From the NCBI GenBank assembly GCA_029054245.1, contig JAIDFQ010000041.1, positions 1 to 64,000 of the forward strand: 64,000 nt of DNA. Reading direction: 5' to 3'. The notes beneath the pieces were generated by a model that was given only the letters and a program-made list of their open reading frames with translations, was not told the DNA's origin and did no database searches. The position numbers and the translations under genes were made by a program. How positions within the stretch are numbered: position 1 is the first letter of the stretch; the number at the start of each line of letters is the position of its first letter. Positions 56,156 to 64,000 of this stretch are shown piece by piece. This stretch comes from Lachnospiraceae bacterium (GTDB taxonomy: Bacteria; Bacillota; Clostridia; Lachnospirales; Lachnospiraceae).

Positions 56156-56499
56156 CCCCGCGCAGGGCATCGGATACAGCAGCAGGTGGTATTGGCAGGG
56201 CAGTTCCCCTGCATTCGGTCGGTCAAAAATTTATAGCGGAGCCTTATGGGAAGCAATTAGAAGGACTTAGCTGCTCTCTCAATACCCTGCAATCGGCGGA
56301 CAGGACGTCCGCCGAAGGCGTGATTTGACCCATGGATGGGTCAATACGCCGGTTGCGTCCGGCGCTAATCCCTAAACAAGAGCTGCTTAGTCCTTCTTAT
56401 CGCTGTACATAGGTCCGCTATAAACTTTTGACCCGACCGAATGCAGGGGAACTGCCCTGCCAATACCACCTGCTGCTGTATCCGATGCTCTGCGCGGGG
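56156..56499. repeat. long inverted-repeat element 3 (E3), different centre
   Basis: Arms 56156-56240 and 56414-56499 (85-86 bases) are inverted copies with two substitutions and a one-base gap. The centre (173 bases) differs from elements 1 and 2 in sequence but has the same plan: an inner stem (AGAAGGACT with AGTCCTTCT), a GGCG/CGCC pair and two tight hairpins, GGCGGAC/GTCCGCC (56295-56313) and TTGACCCAT/ATGGGTCAA (56325-56344). It begins 14 bases after element 2 and ends 30 bases after trpB stops on the minus strand. Function unknown. Confidence 0.88.
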
Positions 56500-56529
56500 G
56501 CTTAATTGTATTTAAAACAAATATCCCCT

Positions 56530-57918
56530 TTAAATCTCATTCCCCGGAAACTTAGGAATTCCTGCCAGTCCTTTGGCAAGGTCTTCGTCGGTGGGGATGT
56601 AGTCGGTCATTTCACCGTTGTTGTAGCGTTCGTATGCTATCATGTCGAAATAGCCGGTTCCTGTAAGTCCGAAAAGGATCGTTTTTTCTTCGCCTGTTTC
56701 CTTGCATTTAAGGGCTTCATCGATAGCAACCTTGATTGCATGAGAGCTTTCAGGTGCGGGCAGGATGCCTTCCACTCTTGCAAACTCTTCTGCTGCCTTA
56801 AATACGGAGGTCTGTTCTACGCTGACAGCTTCCATGTATCCGTCAGCATATAGCTGTGACAGCACAGAGCTCATGCCGTGGTAACGCAGTCCTCCTGCAT
56901 GGTTCGGCGCAGGCATGAATCCGCTGCCTAAGGTGTACATCTTTGCAAGCGGGCATACTTTACCAGTATCGCAAAAATCATATACATATTTTCCTCTGGT
57001 GAGACTGGGACAGGAGGCAGGCTCAACAGCAATAAATCGATAATCCGCTTCGCCTCTCAGCTTTTCGCCCATAAACGGAGAAATCAGACCGCCTAAGTTA
57101 GAACCGCCGCCTGCACATCCAATAATCATGTCAGGTTTAATTCCGTACTTGTCCATGGCTGCCTTAGCTTCAAGTCCGATTACTGACTGGTGAAGCAGAA
57201 CCTGTGTCAACACAGATCCCAATACATAACGGTATCCTTCCCGCGCTGTAGCTGCTTCCACTGCCTCGGAAATCGCACAGCCAAGGCTTCCTGTGGTTCC
57301 AGGAAACTCCTCTAAGATTCTGCGTCCCACTTCTGTTGTGTCAGAGGGGGAAGGGGTAACATTTGCACCATAGGTACGCATTACTTCGCGTCGGAATGGC
57401 TTCTGCTCATAAGAGCATTTTACCATATATACTTGACAGTCCAGTCCGAGATAAGCACACGCCATGGAAAGTGCCGTACCCCACTGACCTGCACCGGTTT
57501 CCGTTGTCACACCTTTAAGTCCCTGTTGCTTGGCATAGTATGCCTGGGCTATGGCAGAGTTCAGCTTGTGGCTGCCACTGGTGTTATTTCCTTCAAATTT
57601 ATAGTAAATCTTTGCAGGCGTCTGCAGCTTTTCCTCAAGACAGTAAGCGCGGACGAGGGGGGACGGACGGTACATCTTGTAAAATTTCCTGATTTCCTCC
57701 GGGATTTCAAAATAAGCCGTTGTATCATCCAGTTCTTGTCTGCAAAGCTCATCGCAGAAAATACCGCGCATTTCCTCGAAGGTTAGCGGCTTAAGAGTTC
57801 CCGGGTTTAAAAGGGGCGCCGGTTTATTTTTCATGTCTGCGCGGACATTATACCAACTGACTGGCATCTCATTTTCTTCAAGATAAATTTTGTAAGGAAT
57901 CTTCTTTTCTTCACTCAT
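56530..57918 (-). CDS. trpB: TrpB2-type tryptophan synthase beta chain (PLP enzyme)
   Basis: 462 residues, longer than TrpB1 (about 400), with the N-terminal extension of the TrpB2 branch. The PLP lysine is in SGSHKLNSA (about residue 118), the phosphate loop is CAGGGSNLGG (about 236-245) and the ending is APESSHAIKVAID. It converts indole plus serine to tryptophan and is usually free of TrpA; no trpA or other trp gene is beside it. Element 3 starts right after it. Confidence 0.93.
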   Translation of the reverse strand: MSEEKKIPYKIYLEENEMPVSWYNVRADMKNKPAPLLNPGTLKPLTFEEMRGIFCDELCRQELDDTTAYFEIPEEIRKFYKMYRPSPLVRAYCLEEKLQTPAKIYYKFEGNNTSGSHKLNSAIAQAYYAKQQGLKGVTTETGAGQWGTALSMACAYLGLDCQVYMVKCSYEQKPFRREVMRTYGANVTPSPSDTTEVGRRILEEFPGTTGSLGCAISEAVEAATAREGYRYVLGSVLTQVLLHQSVIGLEAKAAMDKYGIKPDMIIGCAGGGSNLGGLISPFMGEKLRGEADYRFIAVEPASCPSLTRGKYVYDFCDTGKVCPLAKMYTLGSGFMPAPNHAGGLRYHGMSSVLSQLYADGYMEAVSVEQTSVFKAAEEFARVEGILPAPESSHAIKVAIDEALKCKETGEEKTILFGLTGTGYFDMIAYERYNNGEMTDYIPTDEDLAKGLAGIPKFPGNEI

Positions 57919-57972
57919 AGCGGTATCTCCATTCTGCGTATATGACGCTTTTTTAACAATTGATTTTTGTTA

Positions 57973-58001
57973 CTTATAACACATACCCCTTAGAAAGTCA
58001 A
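57973..58001 (-). promoter_or_regulatory. promoter of trpB
   Basis: TTGACT (58001-57996) and TATAAG (57978-57973) on the minus strand with a 17-base spacer, 55 bases before the ATG. The leader is too short for a T-box, so no tryptophan attenuator is seen. Confidence 0.65.
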
Positions 58002-58070
58002 TGTAATTGCCCTAACAACTGCCGATCTTCTTGCTTTCGGAACATTGTCCTAAAATCAGTGGCAAATCCG

Positions 58071-59426
58071 TTACTGTGAAGCCGAAGGCTGAATTGGAAT
58101 CCGAATGCTTATTCCCGGCAGCAAATATTTATTTCCGGAAAGAACATCTGCATTTTCTTTCTCAATCCTTTCGTACCAGCTTCCGGTTCCATAAAACTTC
58201 TTTGCGATTCCCCACAGCGTATCCCCAGGCTGCACCACATATTCGGTCATATGCACTTCTTGTCGCTGATTTTGCCGCCGGCTCTCTGCTATCTCATTGT
58301 CATTTTTGATTTCAAAGATTTCCTCCTGCGGATTCCACAGCATATAATATGGTCCCTCATATTCCTCTATCACAGCCCTCCTGCCGCTGCTGTGAACAGG
58401 TCTATTAATCTGCATATCAAGATACCCATCTGCATTCAGATCCAAAAAGGAAATCATATCAGGAAGTTCTATGCTAAGCGACACCTTCTGTTGCTGATAA
58501 AGTTCATTTGTCTCCATATTTTTTACCGTCATTTCATAATCCTCATCCATACAGAATCCATTAATCAAATATGCCTCATAACCTGTTTCAGGGATTTCCT
58601 CTGCAAAACTAAAATGGATTTGGAGCATAGGCGCATCCCCACGCAGCCTAATCTGATAATCTGCTTCCTTTAACATGGCAAAGTTCTCCATAATGGTCTG
58701 TCCCGACCAGCAGGTATCGATTCCCCGTACTTCCAAAAAATCACGGTTCGGATTTTCCAGATGTATCTCCCGCTCTTCATGATCAATCCAGTACAGCTTT
58801 TCATCACTCAATCCCCATCCCCCCAAGTCCTTTGCGCTCAATTTATTTGTAACAAAACAGGATATCAGTTTGTGAGCAGAGGTCAAATAAAACTCGGTAT
58901 CGATGGTTCCTTTACACTCCATTCCATATAGCACATCTCCTTTGACTACCATTACCCTGTCAGGCCATTGATCAAAATAATAACCATCCTTTTTATTTCC
59001 GGCTTTGGATGCGTACAGCGGATTTTCCTTCTCATCATACCTCTCCTTCAGAGAATAGTACAAATCAAGAGCATGTATGTCTTCTTCAAGCGGATACTGA
59101 TAATAAACAAATTTCATCGCATATTCTGTATTTTCAAAAGAAACTGCGCCGCTCTCATCCTCTTTCTTCAAAAGATATTCCTCAAACGCTTCTGACGTCT
59201 GGAAGGATTCCCATGAAATATCTGCCGTTCCTCTTGCATACGGAGACTGATAATCGGTCTTTACCATGATTTCGGCATATGCATATAGCGACTGCTGCGC
59301 TTCTTCATCCAGATATCTAATCAACGTGCTGACCGGGTGTCTTTCCGGCTCCATTGCCCGTCCAGCCATGATACTAAAAAAGAGCATACCAGCCATGATA
59401 CAGATACTGACCAATTTCTTATACAT
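58071..59426 (-). CDS. secreted LysM-domain protein of unknown function
   Basis: 451 residues. Signal peptide (YKKLVSICIMAGMLFFSIMAGRA, about 2-24) with a likely cleavage after AGRA. The middle part has a D-x-D-x-D-G loop (LDLNADGYLDM about 350), and a C-terminal LysM domain (EYVVQPGDTLWGIAKKFYG about 395-413, PGISIRIP end) binds peptidoglycan. It would be cell-wall bound. No catalytic motif was recognised. Confidence 0.85.
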   Translation of the reverse strand: MYKKLVSICIMAGMLFFSIMAGRAMEPERHPVSTLIRYLDEEAQQSLYAYAEIMVKTDYQSPYARGTADISWESFQTSEAFEEYLLKKEDESGAVSFENTEYAMKFVYYQYPLEEDIHALDLYYSLKERYDEKENPLYASKAGNKKDGYYFDQWPDRVMVVKGDVLYGMECKGTIDTEFYLTSAHKLISCFVTNKLSAKDLGGWGLSDEKLYWIDHEEREIHLENPNRDFLEVRGIDTCWSGQTIMENFAMLKEADYQIRLRGDAPMLQIHFSFAEEIPETGYEAYLINGFCMDEDYEMTVKNMETNELYQQQKVSLSIELPDMISFLDLNADGYLDMQINRPVHSSGRRAVIEEYEGPYYMLWNPQEEIFEIKNDNEIAESRRQNQRQEVHMTEYVVQPGDTLWGIAKKFYGTGSWYERIEKENADVLSGNKYLLPGISIRIPIQPSASQ

Positions 59427-59457
59427 TGTTATTCCTCAATTCCTCTATTAAAATCGC

Positions 59458-59657
59458 CTAGATATCCTTATTTGTCTGCAATATTATTTTGATTATATTG
59501 GTTTTATCATTATACACCTTAAATGCATCAAAGTTGCATACTGGAAAAACCACATCTGCCAAATATACACAGAACAAAGTCAGCAGCATGCCAACTGTCA
59601 ACGCCGCAATCAGGAACAGCACAATGCCCTTTTAAAAAAGAACGATCCAAACCTCAT
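59458..59657 (-). pseudogene. small membrane protein, frameshifted remnant
   Basis: On the minus strand the frame ATG at 59657 (MRFGSFFFK) meets a homopolymer run (T6 A4 G3) near 59630, and the reading continues in another frame with GIVLFLIAALTVGMLLTLF, a membrane span, then DVVFPVCNFDAFKVYND and a stop at 59458. A one-base change in the run would join both. A homologous piece (VCNYDAF...) is found at 62518-62598, so this was a real gene family. Confidence 0.5.
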
Positions 59658-59733
59658 GCAAAATAAGCAGACACGGTTTCTACTCTTTTACAATTCCCCA
59701 GCAGGAACAAAACCTCCTAAAACAAAATGGTAA

Positions 59734-59946
59734 TTATTCCTTCCCAAGCTTAATGACATATACGTCTGCTTCTTCACTTTCAAAATTGAAACTATAACTA
59801 TATACACCGCCATTCTTCTGTATGGTACGGACAGAAGCGATATTATTGGGGGTGACAGACAGCTTTAATTCCGGCAAACCATATCCTTTCGCAATATTAC
59901 AAATCTGCCGCAACATTTCTGTTGCGTATCCTTTTTTTCTTTCAGA
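59734..59946 (-). pseudogene. 3' remnant of a GNAT acetyltransferase gene
   Basis: The frame begins in SERKKGYATEMLRQI, the middle of a GNAT acetyl-CoA loop (R-x-x-G-Y/F-A), and continues with LSVTPNNIASVRTIQKNGGVY, the usual C-terminal half, to a proper stop at 59734. The first two thirds of the protein are missing; TAG stop codons stand just upstream. The break next to the TetR promoter suggests a deletion or an insertion at 59946. Confidence 0.7.
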
Positions 59947-60035
59947 CTACTACTTCTTCTCTTTTTTCCTCTATTCGTTCTCCGGTCCGGTCACGCATAA
60001 AAAGCAGTCTGAAAAATCTATGCTTTTTTATACTC

Positions 60036-60064
60036 TTGACAAAAAAATTTAAAATAGGTATACT
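60036..60064 (+). promoter_or_regulatory. promoter of the TetR/hydrolase operon
   Basis: TTGACA at 60036-60041 and TATACT at 60059-60064 with a 17-base spacer. The -10 box overlaps the first half-site of the operator at 60064-60086. Confidence 0.88.
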
Positions 60065-60086
60065 GGTCAAAATGACCACATGGTCA
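60064..60086 (+). promoter_or_regulatory. three-half-site operator for the TetR repressor
   Basis: TGGTCA (60064-60069), TGACCA (60073-60078) and TGGTCA (60081-60086) form two overlapping perfect palindromes, with spacers of 3 and 2 bases. It covers the end of the -10 box, the start of transcription and the start of the ribosome binding region. Autorepression by the TetR protein is very likely. Confidence 0.8.
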
Positions 60087-60100
60087 TCAAGGAGGTTTTT

Positions 60101-60727
60101 ATGCCAACGGCTCTATTTCTCGAACTAAATGATGAAAAGAAACAAACCATTATCGCAGCCGGTCTTTCTGAATTTGCAGACTATGGTTACGAAAACAGCT
60201 CCACGAACCGGATTGTGAAAAGAGCTGGCATCAGTAAGGGAAGTTTATTTAAATATTTCCCAACGAAAGAAGACTTTTACTTCTATATCCTTGACAAAAT
60301 TACAGCCGAGCTTATCTCCGGCTTAAAAGAAAAGGCGGGTACGCTTTCAACTGAATTATTTCAACGCATCATAGAATATTCTGTTTTAGAATTTTCCTGG
60401 TATATTCAATATCCTGAAAAGTCAAAAATGATTGTCAAAGCATTTGCCAAAAGCGACACAGAAATCTACAGAAAAACTTTGTCAAAATATAGTGCGAAAG
60501 AACAAGATCTATATTATTGGTTTATGCAGGATGTTGACACGACACAATTTCGATTTAACAGGCAAAAGACTCTTGAAATCATAAAGTGGTTCCTCAAGGG
60601 ATTTAATGAAGATTTTTTGAGTCTGCTTCAAATACAAAAGAATAGCAATTTGGGGACAATCAGACAGGAATATACAGCAAGCTTATCAGAACACTTAGAA
60701 ATGTTAAAAACAGGACTTGCAAAATAG
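60101..60727 (+). CDS. TetR-family transcriptional regulator
   Basis: 208 residues from the ATG at 60101, which has AGGAGG right before it; an ATG at 60080 lies in the operator and has no ribosome binding site. The HTH is at about 25-55 (SSTNRIVKRAGISKGSLFKYFPTKEDFY, in parts: SSTNRIVKRAGISKGSLF). The rest is a helical ligand-binding domain. It probably represses itself and the following hydrolase gene (10 bases downstream). Confidence 0.92.
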   Translation: MPTALFLELNDEKKQTIIAAGLSEFADYGYENSSTNRIVKRAGISKGSLFKYFPTKEDFYFYILDKITAELISGLKEKAGTLSTELFQRIIEYSVLEFSWYIQYPEKSKMIVKAFAKSDTEIYRKTLSKYSAKEQDLYYWFMQDVDTTQFRFNRQKTLEIIKWFLKGFNEDFLSLLQIQKNSNLGTIRQEYTASLSEHLEMLKTGLAK

Positions 60728-60736
60728 GAGGTTGTT

Positions 60737-61543
60737 ATGTTTTATCATGCAAGGGGCGGAAATATCCATGTAGGAAACTCAAATATGGATTACATCTCTT
60801 TTGGAAGCGGAAGCCAAATTCTGGTTATGCTGCCCGGTCTTAGCGATGGACTGTCTACATTGAAAGGAAAAGCCCTTATTTTCGCCATGGCATATCGCAT
60901 GTATGCAAAAAAATATACCGTATACGTTTTCAGCCGAAAAAATCACCTGCCAGAGGGCTACTCTACAAGAGAAATGACAAAAGATCAGGCGGAGGCAATG
61001 ATTGCGCTGGGCATTTCAAAGGCAGATGTTCTCGGCGTATCCCAAGGCGGTATGATCGCCCAGTATCTTGCAATTGATTATCCTGATCTGGTTGGTAAAC
61101 TCATACTTGCCGTAACAGCCTCAAAGCCAAATGAAATCGTGCAGGAGGCAATTAATACCTGGCTCCAGATGGCAGTGCAGGAAGATTATAAAAATTTAAT
61201 GATCGATACCGCAGAAAGATCATATTCACAATGTCACCTGAAAAAATATGGTTTTCTTTATCCACTGCTTGGACGAATCGGCAAGCCCAAAAGTTTTAAC
61301 CGCTTTCTCATACAGGCTGCCTCCTGCGCGCAGCATAATGCATACTCTGAATTAGATAAGATTGTATGCCCAACACTCGTCATCGGGGGAGCGTGTGATA
61401 AGATTGTAGGAACTGCTGCTGCCTCTGAATTATCTGAAAAAATCAGAGGCAGTGAACTGTTCATTTACGAAAATCTGGGACACGCCGCCTATGAAGAAGC
61501 AAAAGATTTTAATGACCGATGTTTAAATTTTTTGTCAAATTAA
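60737..61543 (+). CDS. alpha/beta hydrolase
   Basis: 268 residues. Oxyanion region near LPGLSDGL (about 31-38), nucleophile elbow GVSQGG (Ser about residue 97), acid in GACDKIVG (about 215) and catalytic His in LGHAAYEE (about 248). The family covers esterases, lipases and lactonases, so the substrate is open. Cotranscription with a TetR repressor suggests a xenobiotic or lipid-like inducer. Its end overlaps the converging AraC gene by nine bases. Confidence 0.9.
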   Translation: MFYHARGGNIHVGNSNMDYISFGSGSQILVMLPGLSDGLSTLKGKALIFAMAYRMYAKKYTVYVFSRKNHLPEGYSTREMTKDQAEAMIALGISKADVLGVSQGGMIAQYLAIDYPDLVGKLILAVTASKPNEIVQEAINTWLQMAVQEDYKNLMIDTAERSYSQCHLKKYGFLYPLLGRIGKPKSFNRFLIQAASCAQHNAYSELDKIVCPTLVIGGACDKIVGTAAASELSEKIRGSELFIYENLGHAAYEEAKDFNDRCLNFLSN

Positions 61544-62398
61544 TTTCTTCTTAACCGGAATCCATATTTCTGTATAATAATTTTCATCCTGCATTCCATT
61601 GGGATATTTATCCGGCGCATCATACATCTCCACACAATATCCTGCTGCAAATTCATAACCCTGCAATGCAGGAAGCCATTCAGAGAATATTTTGACATTT
61701 ACATCCTGCAAAGATTGAGGAAGTGCACCTTTACATGGAAAAACCGCCCATGTGAATGCGGGAATTGTCTTTACAGTGAGTCCATTTGGAATGTCTATAG
61801 ATGGATTATAAATATCTGCTATCAGATATTCAAATGTTTCATTTCCCATCTGTGGATCAATATTGATTCCAAACATTCCGCAAACATATTTTCCATTTCC
61901 CTTGGCATAATGCTCCTGCCAAAATGCAGGTACTGCCTGCTTTGCATTTTCGTAGCTGAACCTCGCTGATGATGCCAGAACCGTAAAGGATTCTTTTTTT
62001 GTAATTCTGTAGTCCATGATATAACCGCCTTTCAATGATATTGTTAATTTCAGCGGTGCGAACGTTTTGAGCATAGCTCCTTTTTTCCGCACGGTTGAAG
62101 GTGCAAATCCATGAAAGCGGGAAAAGGCTTTGGTAAAACTGTCAGGAGAATCGTATCCATACTTCATTGCAAGCTCTATCACCGTAATATCGCTTCCAAC
62201 CAGTTCTTCTCCTGCAAGCGCCAGCCTGCGGTTTCTTATATATTCCGTTATTGAATATCCACACAGGATGCTGAACCCTTTATTGAAGTAAAAGGGGGAA
62301 ATATTAACATGACTGGCCACATCATACATCGTAATATTCTCTGTTATGCGATTTTCAATGTAACTGACTGCTTCCTTGATTGCCTCTGTCCATTCCAT
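61535..62398 (-). CDS. AraC-family regulator with GyrI-like effector domain
   Basis: 287 residues. Two HTH motifs at about 15-105 (MYDVASHVNISPFYFNKGF and DITVIELAMKYGYDSPDSFTKAFSRFHGFAPS, in parts: MYDVASHVNISPFYF and YDSPDSFTKAFSRFHG), then a GyrI-like small-molecule domain (about 125-285, ending ENYYTEIWIPVKK). This layout is that of Rob/MarA-type multi-drug sensors. GGAGG precedes the ATG. Its target is unknown. Confidence 0.9.
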   Translation of the reverse strand: MEWTEAIKEAVSYIENRITENITMYDVASHVNISPFYFNKGFSILCGYSITEYIRNRRLALAGEELVGSDITVIELAMKYGYDSPDSFTKAFSRFHGFAPSTVRKKGAMLKTFAPLKLTISLKGGYIMDYRITKKESFTVLASSARFSYENAKQAVPAFWQEHYAKGNGKYVCGMFGINIDPQMGNETFEYLIADIYNPSIDIPNGLTVKTIPAFTWAVFPCKGALPQSLQDVNVKIFSEWLPALQGYEFAAGYCVEMYDAPDKYPNGMQDENYYTEIWIPVKKKLI

Positions 62399-62517
62399 GA
62401 TTGCTTACCTCCCTGCTGTGACTACAGTATAATGCTTGGAATCTATCACGTCCCGACATTACTGGCTTTCTTTTGTCCGAAAGAGGTCAACATGATTCTA
62501 CCCACCATTTTGCAACA

Positions 62518-62598
62518 TCACTTCTTCCAACTTGTTACACCATTATACAACACAAATGCATCATAATTGCATACTACATCGACAATGACACACGGATT
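62518..62598 (-). pseudogene. remnant homologous to the broken small membrane protein gene
   Basis: Minus-strand codons NPCVIVDVVCNYDAFVLYNG end in TGA at 62518. They align with CVYLADVVFPVCNFDAF of the remnant at 59458-59657, and 29 of 35 bases agree at 62541-62575 and 59508-59542. No start or upstream frame remains. The rest of the 349-base gap between the AraC gene and the DHFR-family gene is AT-rich and shows only the promoter at 62702. Confidence 0.55.
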
Positions 62599-62701
62599 CC
62601 TTCTATTTGCAAAAGTTTATCTTCAGGCATACAATTTGCGTATATTTTGCTGGCTTGTTAATCGAAATCTAATAGTTCTAACAAAATTTCCATATGTTTT
62701 G

Positions 62702-62710
62702 TGTTATAAT
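62702..62710 (+). promoter_or_regulatory. extended -10 promoter of the DHFR-family gene
   Basis: TG (62702-62703), one base, and TATAAT (62705-62710), an extended -10 box. No good -35 box. It lies 38 bases before the ATG. Confidence 0.6.
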
Positions 62711-62747
62711 GTTTTATATAACTTTGGATTTGAGGAGATAAAGAAAG

Positions 62748-63278
62748 ATGAGAAAAATTAGTCTATTTATTGCGATAAGCCTTGACGGATATATCGCAGA
62801 TAGTAAGGGCAGTGTTGATTGGCTGAAAGGACAAAGCAATGAGAATGAGAATGTTGACTCCTATTCTGAGTTTGTAAAGAACATTGATACGATTTTAATG
62901 GGGTGGAATACTTATCATCAAATTGTTACTGAACTTTCTCCCAAAGAATGGATATATAACGATTTTACAACTTATGTTATTACACATAATGAGCATACTT
63001 CCTCTGAAAAAATTCTATTTGTAAATTTAAATCCTGTTAACTTGGTAAAAAGGCTAAAAGAAGAAAACGGAAAAGATATTTGGATATGTGGTGGCGCTAA
63101 TCTTGTCCAGCAGTTAGTAAATGAGGATTTAATCGACTGCTATTATATTACTGTAGTTCCAACACTTTTAGGCTCTGGTATTCGGCTTTTTGGAAGCGCA
63201 AAACATGAGATTAAGTTAAGATTACTTAATACACGGTCATATAATGGTATGACAGACTTAATCTATACGCGAAGATAA
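62748..63278 (+). CDS. dihydrofolate reductase-family protein (RibD C-terminal type)
   Basis: 176 residues. ISLDGYIADSKGSVDWLKG (about 10-28), TILMGWNTYHQIV (about 48-60) and the IWICGGANLVQQL glycine-rich NADPH loop (about 111-123) match the YyaP/YwjB-like group of the RibD C-terminal/DHFR fold. Members are probable NADPH-dependent reductases with unclear substrates; it need not be a true DHFR. AGGAG lies ten bases before the ATG. Confidence 0.9.
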   Translation: MRKISLFIAISLDGYIADSKGSVDWLKGQSNENENVDSYSEFVKNIDTILMGWNTYHQIVTELSPKEWIYNDFTTYVITHNEHTSSEKILFVNLNPVNLVKRLKEENGKDIWICGGANLVQQLVNEDLIDCYYITVVPTLLGSGIRLFGSAKHEIKLRLLNTRSYNGMTDLIYTRR

Positions 63279-63473
63279 CTTTCATTTTGTCTAATTCAAA
63301 ACTGAATGATAATCACTGCCAAGGGATATAAAAGAGCCGAGATAAAACTTCCTTTTTCATCTGTCAAAACACACTCTTCACATTATTGCTTTTTCCAGTA
63401 ATCAGTGTTATTATTTTAACGAAGTAATTATTCAAAAAATTAAAATAAAACAAATCATACGAGGTGAAAAGAA

Positions 63474-64000
63474 ATGAGTAAAACATTTGCTGATTTAATT
63501 GCCAAAGTCAATGAATGCGGCATGAAAAAAGTTGCCGTTGCCGTTGCACAGGACTCTGCCGTGCTTGAAGCTGTCAAAGCCGCCAAGGAAAGAAAGATTG
63601 CAGATGCGATTTTAGTTGGTAATGAAAAGGAAATCAGAGATATCGCTGCTTCCCTAAATATGGATTTAAGCGGTTTTGAGATCATCAATGTAGAAGATAC
63701 CACCGAAGCGGCACTCACCGCCGTGAAGCTGGTCCATGAAGGAAAAGCAGATATGTACATGAAAGGGCTGATCGATACCAAAGGCTTTTTAAAGAGCGTC
63801 CTGGACAAAGAAGTGGGACTTCGTACCGGCAAACCTTTATCTCACGTATGCGTGTTTGAAATTGAGGGCATCGACCATCTCCTCTTCTTAACAGACGTGG
63901 CATTTATTCCTTACCCCACGCTGGAAGACAAAATCAATATCATCAACAATACGCTTGAAATCACCAGTGCCTGCGGCATCGAAAATCCTAAGGTCGCTCC
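63474..64000 (+). CDS. ptb: phosphate butyryltransferase, 5' part (runs off the window)
   Basis: The frame is open from the ATG at 63474 to the window end (175 codons, no stop), starting MSKTFADLIAKVNECGMKKV. VAVAQDSAVLEAVKAAKE, DMYMKGLIDTKGFLKSVLD and LSHVCVFEIEG follow the Ptb/Pta fold and are closer to Ptb, which makes butyryl phosphate from butyryl-CoA. A butyrate kinase gene would be expected next. GAGGTG precedes the ATG. The gap of 195 bases upstream shows no clear promoter. Confidence 0.88.
   Translation, partial: MSKTFADLIAKVNECGMKKVAVAVAQDSAVLEAVKAAKERKIADAILVGNEKEIRDIAASLNMDLSGFEIINVEDTTEAALTAVKLVHEGKADMYMKGLIDTKGFLKSVLDKEVGLRTGKPLSHVCVFEIEGIDHLLFLTDVAFIPYPTLEDKINIINNTLEITSACGIENPKVA

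Noticed and set aside
55845-56270. Plus and minus reading frames of 116-141 codons
   Set aside because: They run through the inverted arms and hairpins of elements 2 and 3. Each is cut from structure, has no ribosome binding site and no protein-like pattern.
55793-56499. Insertion sequence or retron
   Set aside because: No transposase or reverse transcriptase frame lies in or beside the elements, and no target-site duplication was seen.
57919-58070. T-box or trp attenuator before trpB
   Set aside because: The leader is only about 50 bases, with no T-box sequence (AGGGTGGNACCGCG type) and no leader peptide with tryptophan codons.
1-64000. CRISPR array
   Set aside because: No regularly spaced direct repeats of 25-40 bases were found; the only tandem repeat is the 15-base unit at 11816-11870.

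Overview
The window looks like chromosome of a gut-type anaerobic Clostridia, most probably Lachnospiraceae (Bacillota). The reasons are the mix of genes (tsaE-tsaB-rimI with rnz, tsaD and ispD in one operon, secA-prfB, a RemA homologue, an FMN-riboswitch-controlled ribU, a TrpB2-type tryptophan synthase beta chain, a phosphate butyryltransferase), strong AGGAGG-type ribosome binding sites, sigma-A promoters with 16-18 base spacers, intermediate GC content, and several families of unknown function that are usual in that group. No phage, insertion sequence or CRISPR array was seen.

Layout. 1-3.5 kb: a tRNA-Ser cut by the left edge, an unknown membrane protein, an XRE regulator, a small alarmone synthetase. 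2.6-9.5 kb: a long minus-strand housekeeping operon from a clear promoter at 9457-9484, holding three t6A tRNA-modification genes, rimI, rnz, ispD and a bacteriohemerythrin. 9.5-11.7 kb: apt plus an NCS2 purine permease, divergent from that operon. 11.7-15 kb: a FlxA-like protein and an AgrC/AgrA-like two-component pair. 15-24 kb: a MacB-like ABC/adaptor exporter, a VWA lipoprotein and an ABC-2 exporter. 23.9-32.5 kb: a seven-gene catabolic-looking operon (ADP-ribosylglycohydrolase-family enzyme, sugar ABC importer without ATPase, a HAD-SIS fusion, a TIM-barrel isomerase and an antiporter). 32.8-38.7 kb: mixed small genes, with GntR, RemA, DfsB-like and WYL proteins. 38.9-45.9 kb: ribU under an FMN riboswitch, then a five-gene oligopeptide importer. 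46-57.9 kb: tex, four genes of zinc-ribbon, membrane and HExxH type, secA-prfB and trpB. 58-64 kb: a LysM protein, a decayed stretch with gene remnants, a TetR/hydrolase pair, an AraC regulator, a DHFR-family gene and the start of ptb.

The most unusual content is a set of three long inverted-repeat elements (40108-40486, 55793-56141, 56156-56499). Each has arms of about 85-108 bases that are almost perfectly self-complementary, around a centre of about 160-175 bases that itself folds into a two-hairpin junction. The first two share a nearly identical centre but have entirely different arms, and one base pair of an inner stem is lost from both strands in one copy. This is what a selected RNA (or DNA) structure would look like, and I do not recognise it as a described family. 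Two lie directly after a gene (one even includes the stop codon of an oligopeptide permease gene), and the second and third are in tandem, 14 bases apart.

Other points of note are the programmed +1 frameshift in prfB, whose stop codon sits in the loop of a bidirectional terminator; a three-half-site operator at the TetR promoter; and two homologous coding remnants flanking the TetR/hydrolase/AraC block.
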